In this document: positions 35,524-44,527 of the stretch, piece by piece | Layout of the letters: every line of letters starts with the position of its first letter | How positions within the stretch are numbered: the stretch's first letter is position 1 | Assembly (NCBI GenBank): GCA_009782825.1 | Contig: WRII01000008.1 | Span: 1 to 64,000 of the forward strand | Direction of reading: 5' to 3' | DNA from: Peptococcaceae bacterium | Lineage (GTDB): Bacteria; Bacillota; Desulfitobacteriia; Desulfitobacteriales; Syntrophobotulaceae | Length of the DNA: 64,000 bases | Translations under genes and position numbers: made by a program | The notes under the pieces: generated by a model | The model's input: only the letters and a program-made list of their open reading frames with translations | Told to the model about the DNA's origin: nothing | The model's database searches: none

Positions 35524-36063
35524 TTATTGTTCCATCTGTTTGGCCAGAAATCCAGCCGCTGTTTCCACCAGCTTAGTTTCCAGGTCGCCCATCTGGGTGT
35601 TGGGATCCTTGGACATAAGTATAACAACACCTATAGGATCTCCCTCAGCAATAATCGGTGCAATAACTTGGCTAACCATATGGCCTTTTTCATCGCCTTC
35701 GGACAAGACGCTCCCATCAGACGTAAATATTGTCTTGCGCTCTTCCATAGCCTTTTCAGCTTCATCACTCAGTGATTTATTTAAAAAATCTTTCTTGGAA
35801 GCCCCAGAGACAGCAATGATAATATCCCTGTCCGCAATACAAGCAATATGACCGGTTGCTTCAAAGAGAGAATCAGCATACTCTTTCGCGAAGTCACCCA
35901 GCTCGCCAATCGGAGAGTACTTCTTCAGAATCACTTCTCCTTCTCTGTCTACAAAAATCTCCAGTGGATCCCCTTCACGGATACGTAAGGTCCTACGAAT
36001 CTCTTTCGGGATAACGACGCGACCTAAATCATCAATTCTTCTGACTATTCCTGTTGCTTTCAT
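35524..36063 (-). CDS. spoVT: Stage V sporulation regulator SpoVT
   Basis: From the ATG at 36063, with AAGGAGG 6 nt upstream, 179 residues: an N-terminal AbrB-type swapped hairpin (MKATGIVRRIDDLGRVVIPK, EGDPLEIFVDREGEV) and a C-terminal GAF-like domain. SpoVT tunes sigma-G genes in the forespore and is regulated by sigma-G in Bacillus. Confidence 0.96.
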   Translation of the reverse strand: MKATGIVRRIDDLGRVVIPKEIRRTLRIREGDPLEIFVDREGEVILKKYSPIGELGDFAKEYADSLFEATGHIACIADRDIIIAVSGASKKDFLNKSLSDEAEKAMEERKTIFTSDGSVLSEGDEKGHMVSQVIAPIIAEGDPIGVVILMSKDPNTQMGDLETKLVETAAGFLAKQMEQ

Positions 36064-36156
36064 TATCTCCCTCCTTTTCCTTGGCAACTAGTTCAGTGTT
36101 AGTATATATCCTTTTCGGTTTTGTTATTCATGTTTTCCATTTCGTTAATAAGTGAT

Positions 36157-37251
36157 TTAATCTGTCTCTTCTTCCGGCAGCGGCTCTGTCTCTATTGCCG
36201 ACTCCTGATCTCCTGAATCTGAGTCCGGATCCGGGCCTGGATCCTGTTGTTGTTCCGGCGTTGTGGGTTCCGCATAGCGATCCAGATCTTCATATCCTGA
36301 CGCAAATCTGATGTCAGCCTTCTCGATCATCTCAATAAAATATTCATCGTATTTAGCACCCTTGACACGCGCCTCGGCCTGATCCCATTCCTCTTGGGAA
36401 ATCTGTTCTCGAGTCTTCGGAGGGTTCTGCTCCATAACCTCGATAATATGGTACCCATATATTGTCTTGACCAAATCTGACCGTTCGCCGGGCTGGAGGG
36501 AAAAGATTGTGTCATCAAATTCTTGAACCATCTGACCCCGCCAAATACCATTGTACACTCCGCCATTGCCTTTAGAGCCCTCATCCTGAGACTTCTCTTT
36601 CGCCAAGGTCTCGAAATCTTCTCCGTCGTTCAGCCTGTCCAGAATGTCTTGCGCTTCAGCCCTAGCTTCCTCGTCAGGTTTCGCGTCAGGATCCTGATCC
36701 TGTTCATCTACACCTTCTTGCTGTGCCTTAATAAGAATATGACGCGCCTTCACAGTTTCGCCAAATTGCTTGTTTTGTTCACGGACTTCCTCTTCCGTCA
36801 CTGTCATGCTTTCTGTGACATGGTACAGATGAGCCCTTATCGTTCTGAGCTCCTTTTCCGTGTAGCCTAAGCTGTCCAATTGATCCCGGAACGTGTTTTT
36901 GCCCATCTCTTCCTTAGTTTCCTTGATCCAGACATCGACCTCAGGAACATTGATCTTCCAATTGTTAGCTGCCATCTCCGCTCTTATAAGTTCATTCGCG
37001 ATCAAAACATCATTGGCAATACAATTCCTGATATATTCTTTTGCCGCCTCATCGAAATCCCGTCCCTCCTGCTGATAATACTCAACAGCGAATTTTTCCA
37101 CCATGGTGTATTTCTTATTGAGATCTGACACCAAAAGCTTGGTCCCATTGACTTCGACAAAGTACTCATTGGAACATCCTGACAACACAAATATCAGGCT
37201 TATCATACCTGCCACACCCAGCAAAACAAGATTCTTGCGTCTGTTTTTCAT
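36157..37251 (-). CDS. PrsA/SurA-like foldase lipoprotein
   Basis: The signal ends in a lipobox (IFVLSGC), followed by a SurA-like N-terminal helical domain and one parvulin domain (ARHILIKAQQEGVDEQD, then GSKGNGGVYNGIWRGQMVQE and GYHIIEVMEQ). It would help secreted proteins fold outside the membrane. The parvulin loop carries an acidic insert (EQDQDPDAKPDEEARAEAQD) and the C-terminus is Pro/Asp/Glu-rich. Start at 37251. It sits in the slot between mfd and spoVT. Confidence 0.92.
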   Translation of the reverse strand: MKNRRKNLVLLGVAGMISLIFVLSGCSNEYFVEVNGTKLLVSDLNKKYTMVEKFAVEYYQQEGRDFDEAAKEYIRNCIANDVLIANELIRAEMAANNWKINVPEVDVWIKETKEEMGKNTFRDQLDSLGYTEKELRTIRAHLYHVTESMTVTEEEVREQNKQFGETVKARHILIKAQQEGVDEQDQDPDAKPDEEARAEAQDILDRLNDGEDFETLAKEKSQDEGSKGNGGVYNGIWRGQMVQEFDDTIFSLQPGERSDLVKTIYGYHIIEVMEQNPPKTREQISQEEWDQAEARVKGAKYDEYFIEMIEKADIRFASGYEDLDRYAEPTTPEQQQDPGPDPDSDSGDQESAIETEPLPEEETD

Positions 37252-37457
37252 GATATCGTTATACACCTCCTCTCTGCCGCGTCTCCCTTTATTGAGAGAT
37301 CATCCCACAACACTTCCTCTTATTGTAACAGATTCTGGCAAATAAAGCAAATGCTTTTGACGTTACGAGCTTTTTTTCCATGCTTTTATGAGCCCCTTTT
37401 TTATTTCAAAGACTGTAAACTTATTGAGTTACAGCCCCTTAGCTGTTATATGCTTGT

Positions 37458-40400
37458 TCAGCCCGCTTTATTTCTACCCACTTCCTGAATGCGCCCCAAC
37501 ATTTTGAGCAAGTTGGGCAGAAAATTGATTTCGCCACCCAGACGCATTTTCAATTCCAAGGACGACGCGTCAGCGGCGGCAATAGAAATTTTATAGGCCG
37601 ACTCCGCCGTAATCTTGAGAAACTGCTCGCCGGAAATCCCCGGATCGGCGCAGAAACGCAGGCTGACCACATCACGAGTCTGTACAATTTGGTCAATCAT
37701 CAGCTGCTTCATCCTCAGCTTGATCTGGATAATCTGAAAAAGGCTCTCAACCTCAGAAGGCGGCGTGCCAAAACGATCCACCAGTTCTTCCCACAGGTTC
37801 TCCGCTTCCTCTTGAGAATCAATAGCCAGAATCCTCTGATACAAATCAGCTTTCATGTACCGATCCACAATATACTCATCCGGCAGCAAAGCCGGAACAT
37901 TCACATCGATGGTGGGAATAAATTCTTCCTCAGCGTCTCCCGCTCCCTCTTGACCTTCTTGGCCGTCCACTCCCTGTCCGGCAGCGCGGGCCCGCAGTTT
38001 TTCCACCTCCTGTTTCAGCATTTGCATGTACATATTGAACCCGACAGCCGCCATATGCCCATGCTGTTCTCCGCCCACCAGATTGCCGGCGCCTCTGATC
38101 TCCAAGTCCCGCATAGCAATCTTGTAGCCCGCCCCCAATTCTGTAAACTCACGGATCGTCCTGAGCCGGGTCTCCGCCTCTTCCGTCAACACCTTCTGAG
38201 GAGCATAGAGAAAATAGGCATAGGCCTTGCGATCAGAACGCCCGATCCGTCCCCGCAGCTGATAGAGCTGATTCAGGCCAAAAAAATCCGCTTCATCCAC
38301 AATCAGCGTGTTGACATTGGCAATATCCAAGCCCGTTTCAATAATGGTGGTGCAGACCAGAATATCCTTTTCCCGGTTAATAAAAGACACCATCTCCTTC
38401 TCCAGCTTCGTTTCAGGCATGCGGCCATGAACCATGCACACCCGGGCTTCCGGCACCAGCTTGCTGATATAAGCCGCACTCTTCTCCAGCCCCTCAATGC
38501 GGTTATACACATAAAAAACCTGGCCTCCCCGCTGCATTTCCCGCCGAATCGCACCCCGGATCAACTCCGGAGAATACTCAGCAATATACGTCTGAACAGG
38601 ATAGCGGTGTTCCGGCGGCGTGGTAATAAGGCTCATATCCCTGAGCCCGACTAAGGACATATGCAGTGTGCGCGGGATAGGCGTGGCAGACAACGTCAGA
38701 ACATCCACATTCTTTTTTAGCGCTTTAATTTTCTCCTTCTGTTCCACGCCAAAACGCTGTTCCTCGTCCACCACAAGCAAACCCAAGTCCTTATATTTAA
38801 CCGTATCCGAAATCAGGCGGTGGGTTCCCACCACCACATCCACCGAGCCGCTTTTCAACCCCCGGATAGCCGCATTCTGTTCCTTCACAGAACGCAAACG
38901 GCACAACATCTCCACGGAAATCGGATAGTCTTTGAACCGTTCCTGAAATGTTGTAAAATGCTGCTGCGCCAAAATTGTCGTCGGCACCAGCACGGCCACC
39001 TGTTTGCCACTGTTCACCGCTTTGAAAATCGCCCGCATAGCCACTTCGGTCTTTCCATAGCCCACATCCCCGCAGAGCAGACGGTCCATAGGCTGGCTCT
39101 TCATCATATCCTTCTTGATTTCCTGAACACAGCGGTTTTGGTCAGGAGTTTCCTCATATTCGAAAGCATCCTCAAACTCCTGCTGCCAGACATCATCAGG
39201 CGGGAACGCAAACCCCTTAATCTTCTCCCGTTCCGCATAAAGAGCCAGCAAATCAATAGCCAGTTCGCGGACAGCGGACTTAGCCCGGCTTTTCGCTTTT
39301 TGCCAGTCGCTGCCCCCCAGTTTATGCAGCCGCGGAGACGCCTCAGCCTCCGCCCCCAAATATCTTTGCAGAAGCTGGACTTGGTACAACGGAACATAGA
39401 GCCGGTCTTCCCCCGCATACTGCAAGCTGAAAAAATCCCTATCCACACCGTCAACCTGAATCTTTTCCAGTCCGATAAACTGCCCCACGCCATGATGGGT
39501 ATGCACAATGTAATCCCCAGGCTTGAGGTTCCCCAACGGGATAGCCCCAGAGGAACGCTGACCGGAGGAACGCTGAGCGGACTCAGATCCCTTCTCCTGC
39601 CACGCCGCTCTCTCCTCCGCTCTCTTAGCCGCCATACGCCGCTCCTTGCGGTCCCGGTGGTAGATTTCCTGTTCACTGAAAATCACAATCTTGCTGTCCG
39701 GCAGCTCAAAACCATTTTCTATAGAAAAATCCGCTACAAAGACTTGCCTCCCACACAGTCCCCGCTCAGAACACAACCTCTGAGCCGGCAGATCCCTTTC
39801 CCTCAGACCCTGCAAAAGCCTGTCCGCATATTCTGTCGAACCCGCGCACAAAAGCACAGCATACTCCTCTTTGAGCCAGCGGCCCACATCGTCGAGAAGC
39901 TGAGGGGTTTTTAGATACGGCGTCAGAGACTTCCCCCCCACAGGCAGATGATAGCGAGGCGTCAGCATGAGCATGCTCTGTTCCAGGGAAGACATGCCAA
40001 TCACCCCAAAAGACTTTGCCGCCTCCACAATGTCCTCAAAACTGCAGAACATCTCTTCCCCTTCCAGAAACGCCTCTCCCCGCTCCAGACCGGCCACATA
40101 ATCCTCCTGCCTTTGCTTCTGGAGAAAAATCATGTGATCCTTCATCTTTTGAGGCTCGTCAAAAATAATCCGGGCATTTACCGGCAAATAGTCAATTAAT
40201 GAGACAAATTTTTCATTGAGCAGTGACAGGTAAAGGTACAAACTGTCGTCCAGACCTCCCTGGTCTAAATGCTCCTCCAATCGCTTGACGCGACTCTCAA
40301 GCCGAGCCGTTCGCGGGTCAAGATCCGGTGTTGGCCGGGTCGCCTCCCGCGTCTCGCCTCCCGCATCCCGATCATGGGCCAGTTTCTCCAAACGGCCGCG

Positions 40401-41273
40401 AACCTTTTGGGCTTGCACCCGGGCCGACCAACGGATGGTCTCAATCTCCGCCGGGCTCAGGACAATTTCCGCCACAGGCGCTACAGTGACCTCGCCAAGA
40501 GTCTCCAGAGATTTCTGCGTCTCCAGATCAATGGTGCGGATAGAATCAATCTCATCATCAAAGAATTCCAACCGCAAAGGAGACGCCGCCAGGGGCGCGA
40601 TATCGCAAATCCCGCCGCGGACCGCAAAACATCCGGGCCCTTCCACCATCTTTTCACGCTTATAGCCCATGTGCACAAGCTCCCGCACCAACTTCTCCGG
40701 GGCATAGGTATCCCCCACCCGCAAGGATAGACAACTGGATTTCCGGCGCTGAGGCCTTACCACCTTTTGCATGAGGGCCTGAATTGGCATGACTATGAGC
40801 GGCAAGAGACTCTCCTGGACAGGCGTCGTCATGGCGTCCTGGATCCTGCTTGTATCTTGGGTCCCGCTTGTATCTTGGGTCCCACTTCTGTCCCGGGTCC
40901 CACTTCTGTCCCGGGTCCTGCTTGCACCCTGAACCCCAGCCCGGATTAATGCGTCAAAAACCCGGCAGCGCCCCTCGGCATGAGGTCTTGTGTGGCTGAC
41001 AATATCCAAATCCGTCCATTCATTCGGTAAAAAAAGGTGAACAGGCCGCTCCGGCAGCCAGGACCGAAGATCCTCCACCCACTTTCTGGCCTGCTCTTCC
41101 CCATAAGTCACCACCATCCCCGGATAACCCTCACGGAGCCAACACGCCGCCCAAGACGTCTTTTGGCTCCCGTTGACCTGATAGATATTTTGCGGCCGCA
41201 GCCCTTTCGTGAAAGCTGCCTCGGCTTGGTCTACCTTCAGTCCTTTGTTCAAATAATCATAAAGTGTTTTCAT
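37458..41273 (-). CDS. mfd: Transcription-repair coupling factor Mfd
   Basis: The 1271-residue protein contains the UvrB-like N-terminal module, the RNA polymerase-interacting domain (LKPGDYIVHTHHGVGQFIGL), the RecG-like translocase (DRLLCGDVGYGKTEVAMRA, VVDEEQRFGV, LTLSATPIPRTLHMSL) and the TRCF end domain. It removes stalled RNA polymerase and recruits UvrA. It is about 100 residues longer than usual because of repeats: RDRSGTRDRSGTQDTSGTQD (18-bp units, near residue 125), QRSSGQRSSG (near 565) and a Gly/Glu-rich loop near residue 1110. Confidence 0.96.
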   Translation of the reverse strand: MKTLYDYLNKGLKVDQAEAAFTKGLRPQNIYQVNGSQKTSWAACWLREGYPGMVVTYGEEQARKWVEDLRSWLPERPVHLFLPNEWTDLDIVSHTRPHAEGRCRVFDALIRAGVQGASRTRDRSGTRDRSGTQDTSGTQDTSRIQDAMTTPVQESLLPLIVMPIQALMQKVVRPQRRKSSCLSLRVGDTYAPEKLVRELVHMGYKREKMVEGPGCFAVRGGICDIAPLAASPLRLEFFDDEIDSIRTIDLETQKSLETLGEVTVAPVAEIVLSPAEIETIRWSARVQAQKVRGRLEKLAHDRDAGGETREATRPTPDLDPRTARLESRVKRLEEHLDQGGLDDSLYLYLSLLNEKFVSLIDYLPVNARIIFDEPQKMKDHMIFLQKQRQEDYVAGLERGEAFLEGEEMFCSFEDIVEAAKSFGVIGMSSLEQSMLMLTPRYHLPVGGKSLTPYLKTPQLLDDVGRWLKEEYAVLLCAGSTEYADRLLQGLRERDLPAQRLCSERGLCGRQVFVADFSIENGFELPDSKIVIFSEQEIYHRDRKERRMAAKRAEERAAWQEKGSESAQRSSGQRSSGAIPLGNLKPGDYIVHTHHGVGQFIGLEKIQVDGVDRDFFSLQYAGEDRLYVPLYQVQLLQRYLGAEAEASPRLHKLGGSDWQKAKSRAKSAVRELAIDLLALYAEREKIKGFAFPPDDVWQQEFEDAFEYEETPDQNRCVQEIKKDMMKSQPMDRLLCGDVGYGKTEVAMRAIFKAVNSGKQVAVLVPTTILAQQHFTTFQERFKDYPISVEMLCRLRSVKEQNAAIRGLKSGSVDVVVGTHRLISDTVKYKDLGLLVVDEEQRFGVEQKEKIKALKKNVDVLTLSATPIPRTLHMSLVGLRDMSLITTPPEHRYPVQTYIAEYSPELIRGAIRREMQRGGQVFYVYNRIEGLEKSAAYISKLVPEARVCMVHGRMPETKLEKEMVSFINREKDILVCTTIIETGLDIANVNTLIVDEADFFGLNQLYQLRGRIGRSDRKAYAYFLYAPQKVLTEEAETRLRTIREFTELGAGYKIAMRDLEIRGAGNLVGGEQHGHMAAVGFNMYMQMLKQEVEKLRARAAGQGVDGQEGQEGAGDAEEEFIPTIDVNVPALLPDEYIVDRYMKADLYQRILAIDSQEEAENLWEELVDRFGTPPSEVESLFQIIQIKLRMKQLMIDQIVQTRDVVSLRFCADPGISGEQFLKITAESAYKISIAAADASSLELKMRLGGEINFLPNLLKMLGRIQEVGRNKAG

Positions 41274-41366
41274 TCTTAATCCTTATTTATCTTAATCTTT
41301 CTTGTATTTTTTGCGATGATTATTATGACTTGTTGTCATAATGGCTTGTGTCATGATGGCTTGTGT

Positions 41367-41534
41367 TTATTGAAAATACATATGTTCATTTTTCATATCC
41401 TTCATGCACCTGCTGCACAGACCATAAGCGACATTGCCCCGGATCTCCATATCTCTGTGTGCCTCGTCCAAAGCATGTTCCTCCAATTCGCCAATAATGG
41501 CATCACAACAATGGCACACTTTCAACATGTACAT
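41367..41534 (-). CDS. fin: Fin-like anti-sigma-F factor (CxxC zinc protein)
   Basis: A 55-residue frame, starting at 41534 with AGGAG 10 nt upstream, has two metal-binding pairs: KVCHCCDAIIGELEEHALDE near the start and GNVAYGLCSRCMKDM near the end. B. subtilis Fin (YabK) shares this plan (CxxC followed by GxLE; then GDVxxxxICxxC) and is also encoded just before mfd. Fin shuts off sigma-F to allow the change to sigma-G. This copy is shorter than Bacillus Fin (about 76 residues) between the two Cys pairs. Family assignment is by pattern and position. Confidence 0.68.
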   Translation of the reverse strand: MYMLKVCHCCDAIIGELEEHALDEAHRDMEIRGNVAYGLCSRCMKDMKNEHMYFQ

Positions 41535-41730
41535 AAGCACACACTCCTATCAAAATAAAATGACCTCTATAGAATATCCTTCACTTCGCGAGGTTATACC
41601 CCCGCACTTGTTTTTCATCCATCAGCCGAACCTATTAAGATTCGTCACCACCCAATATGGCAATGCATTTTTCGCAATCGCCATCATTAATCATACCTAC
41701 AACATATTGGTTCATGCCATCAAAAGTTAA

Positions 41731-42588
41731 TTACACTGAAATATATCTTATCTTATCTTCGGTTAGCTCAACTTTTAAATGCTTCGACGGCCCACGGGTT
41801 CCCAATAATACATGAAGACGGGCAGCTTCAAATAGTTTGCCGTTGTTATTGCACAATAGATGCCCTTCCTCATCAAGACCAAATGTTTGATAACAATACT
41901 CCACCTTGCTCCAAACTTCGGCAAAACAACAATCTATGATTTCGTAACCATCTGGCAGTACATCAACAATCTGTAGCAAGTCTCCACACCACTCTTCAGC
42001 CAAGTGTTCTGTCGAATCAACCGAAACACCATTAAATAATGCCATGGGGGTGCCGCCGCCTGTTTCTGTTAGTACAGGCAAAGCATCTATTGTTCTGGGT
42101 TCGCCTTTTCGGGTTAATGACTGTGACCGTTCATGGTAATCTTTAAGGTCTACCGCTAGCTTTTGCGTATGATTTACCAAATACCCGCAATATTTGACTG
42201 AATGGGTATTCTCCCAATCAAAATATTCCTTAGCTTTTTCCCATACCTTTATTCTGTTCCAAAGACTGTTGCTGTCACCAATGAACTTTACTTTTTCGTA
42301 GTAACTCTTATTTTGGATATCTTCGTTGTTTCTTTCGAAGTCATCGTAATCATTATACGTGGATATGCCAAGCAAATCTTCTGTTCTCGAAAATTCCTCA
42401 AGGCTATCATCAATGACAACATATCCTCCACCCCACATAACACGATATGGTTTTTGGCGCAGCAAATAGTGCATGGATAAAACCGCGCCGCTATGTGCAT
42501 AGCAATTCGCGTGAAATTTATCAGCATCCATTACGCAACATGTTTTTGTCTCAATATCATATGCACAGGCACAAAATATTTGACCCAT
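41731..42588 (-). CDS. Unknown protein of the radical-SAM cassette
   Basis: The start at 42588 has AAGGAG 8 nt upstream; the frame is open 55 codons further, but that part is hydrophobic and lacks such a site. The 285 residues begin MGQIFCACAYDIETKTCCVM, with four Cys in the first 20, and contain PVLTETGGGTPMALF and EEWCGDLLQIVD. I do not recognise a Pfam family. No membrane segment is visible. It is the last of four codirectional genes after a radical-SAM enzyme. A role as substrate, partner or metal protein is open. Confidence 0.6.
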   Translation of the reverse strand: MGQIFCACAYDIETKTCCVMDADKFHANCYAHSGAVLSMHYLLRQKPYRVMWGGGYVVIDDSLEEFSRTEDLLGISTYNDYDDFERNNEDIQNKSYYEKVKFIGDSNSLWNRIKVWEKAKEYFDWENTHSVKYCGYLVNHTQKLAVDLKDYHERSQSLTRKGEPRTIDALPVLTETGGGTPMALFNGVSVDSTEHLAEEWCGDLLQIVDVLPDGYEIIDCCFAEVWSKVEYCYQTFGLDEEGHLLCNNNGKLFEAARLHVLLGTRGPSKHLKVELTEDKIRYISV

Positions 42589-42894
42589 TTTGTTGACTCC
42601 TTTACTCCTTTTTACTGATAGCTTGGCGTCTCCTTCCCTGTCATAATGATATATGGTTAAACGAATAATTGCAATATACAGATATAAGAAGATTATGAAC
42701 AAATTGAGTGGATCGATGCTATCAAAACTAACAAAGGACACAGAGAAGAGCATAGGGACCCAAAGTCCCCCGCCTACATCCTTAAGACACCGTATGAAAT
42801 GAAAGCTTGATTTGATATGTATAGGGGGGTATTATATGTATAGGGGGGTATTAATTGAATGAGAAATCATGTGAAAATCATTGTAAGTAGTTTT
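42589..42894. other. Intergenic region with a tandem repeat
   Basis: About 305 bp between two cassette genes. It holds the 19-bp duplication at 42815-42852 and nothing else I can assign. The right part may contain a promoter for the gene at 41731-42588. Confidence 0.4.
42815..42852. repeat. 19-bp perfect tandem duplication
   Basis: ATATGTATAGGGGGGTATT occurs twice without spacer. Each unit contains GGGGGG, and on the minus strand CCCCCC flanked by TATACAT. Confidence 0.9.
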
Positions 42895-43653
42895 TTACCT
42901 TTGCATCGCTGCGCCGCAAGACTCACAGAACTTGGCTGAGTTCGTGGCCGCAGGAGCACCGCAATGAGCGCATGACCGAGGGCCGGTGGGTGCGCTGGGG
43001 GCTGGAGGGACAGGGGGTGGCACGGCATATACGCTCTGCTTTGAAGGAGATTGTGCCGCAGGACGCCGCGGGCTCAGTGCGTTCTGTATCTCTAATGTCT
43101 GACGCTCGTATTCCCTGTGCTTAATCAAGTTGCGACAATCAACTCTGTTAGTGTTGAGTTTAAATTCAATCACACTAAAATATGGCGAATTAATGGTAAT
43201 AATCATGTGAAAATCATAATAAAGATCGTAGCGCGGCGGATTGTAACTGACCCATTTCCCTTCCCTATTAGTCATCTTGATTTCAGCCCTGGATTCCCGA
43301 ATATCAAGATGACAGCCGGCGACTTGGGCAATATCAATCACATCTGGGTTTTCGCTCTGCCAACGGTTTGTCGATGTAACAATGAATGTGCTGTTATTAT
43401 CATCAAGAAGTACCTTTGTATTACCCCCGAACTGCCGGGTCACGTTGAACCGCTCCACCTTCGGTTTATTCATCTCGCGATAGGTAAGATGCGCTTTGAT
43501 GTCATCCAGCGTGGTTCTGCGCCGGTCGGTGGTAAAGGGCGAAAGTTTTTTTGCACAGTGATTGCACATATTCCCGTCTTCTAATTTGCGGTTTCCCAAA
43601 AGACCAATCTTTTCACTGCATATGTCGCAATATTTTTTGTCAAAAAGACCCAC
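42895..43653 (-). CDS. DUF4428-like protein with C-terminal zinc ribbon
   Basis: The 252 residues begin with a four-Cys domain (KKYCDICSEKIGLLGNRKLE, then CNHCAKKL) as in DUF4428, continue with a beta-rich middle part (about 60-180) and a Pro/Ala-rich linker (VPPPVPPAPSAPTGP), and end with a double-CxxC zinc ribbon (CAHCGAP, CESCGAAMQ). Proteins of this kind are common in gut Clostridia; function is unknown. It is the third gene of the radical-SAM cassette, cytosolic by sequence. Confidence 0.75.
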   Translation of the reverse strand: MGLFDKKYCDICSEKIGLLGNRKLEDGNMCNHCAKKLSPFTTDRRRTTLDDIKAHLTYREMNKPKVERFNVTRQFGGNTKVLLDDNNSTFIVTSTNRWQSENPDVIDIAQVAGCHLDIRESRAEIKMTNREGKWVSYNPPRYDLYYDFHMIITINSPYFSVIEFKLNTNRVDCRNLIKHREYERQTLEIQNALSPRRPAAQSPSKQSVYAVPPPVPPAPSAPTGPRSCAHCGAPAATNSAKFCESCGAAMQR

Positions 43654-43843
43654 TATTTTTCCTCCTTATTTATTTCATGTCTGCTTTCTTATTTCTATGT
43701 ATGTATAGTATAATGAAAAAAACCGGAAAAGTCGAATGTTCCCAAAAAATTAACAATTTCTTAAGGGGGGTTTTCTATGATTTTATTAAGAAGGATCCAC
43801 CCGCTCACCGCAACAACTTGATTCATGTATGTGTTGGATAGTA

Positions 43844-44527
43844 TTAAATAGTGGTTAGCATCTCTTTAAAGGTTTTTACTATTTCACTGCCTGCTTTTTT
43901 ATCCTTGGGTTTGGGCGGTTGGACTTCGTCTGTATTATCCTCATCTGAAACTCCGTAAACTTCAAATACAGCGTATAATGCCCTATAATCGCCGTTGATT
44001 ACTTGCTTTCTAACCTGTACCAGCGTATCTAAGATATGGTCGCCTGTAGCAACGATCACGCCGTTATTTTCCTTGTCTTCATCTTCGTCTTCGTAGTCCT
44101 CGTAATCTTCATCTTCATTCCAATACGGCCCAACCTCCACAACGCAATAGATGGCGATGATGACCCTCTGCTCGCTTCTCGTTATGCGAATGCCCAAATC
44201 GTCCGCTCCGTCAAATTCGTAGGCGCATATTGACTCGTATTGTTCATCATTGGAATTGAAGGCTATGGCAAGCGTCCACCAACTATATTCTTCACTGTAC
44301 ATAACATCGTAGTATTGCCCCATCAGCTTTTCCCATCCGCCGGGAATGTCATAACCTTCAACATTGTACCTAAAGTTCACCCGCCTTGCGGTTGGGTTTG
44401 CTCTGCTGGACAGCCGAGAAACGTCTGAGCGTTCTTTTTTGCCCAATGGCTTATCCACCGCCAAAAACTCATATGATGTTGAGCTGTGATCAGATGCAAA
44501 GCCGTGCCTAATACTTAAAATCTCCAT
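43844..44527 (-). CDS. Unknown acidic protein coupled to the radical-SAM enzyme
   Basis: The ATG at 44527 has AGGAGG 9 nt upstream and lies inside the radical-SAM gene (20-bp overlap), so the two are translationally coupled. The 227 residues open MEILSIRHGFASDHSSTSYE, a very polar motif, followed by a conserved-looking globular part (EGYDIPGGWEKLMGQYYDVM) and a long Asp/Glu-rich loop (YEDYEDEDEDKENN). No family recognised. Coupling suggests it is a substrate or dedicated partner of the enzyme. Confidence 0.62.
   Translation of the reverse strand: MEILSIRHGFASDHSSTSYEFLAVDKPLGKKERSDVSRLSSRANPTARRVNFRYNVEGYDIPGGWEKLMGQYYDVMYSEEYSWWTLAIAFNSNDEQYESICAYEFDGADDLGIRITRSEQRVIIAIYCVVEVGPYWNEDEDYEDYEDEDEDKENNGVIVATGDHILDTLVQVRKQVINGDYRALYAVFEVYGVSDEDNTDEVQPPKPKDKKAGSEIVKTFKEMLTTI

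Noticed and set aside
41434-41730. 98-codon plus-strand frame upstream of mfd
   Set aside because: It is antisense to the better supported Fin-like gene with its RBS and CxxC pairs.
42589-42753. Longer start for the 285-residue cassette protein
   Set aside because: The extra 55 codons are open, but the RBS (AAGGAG) lies directly before the inner ATG at 42588.
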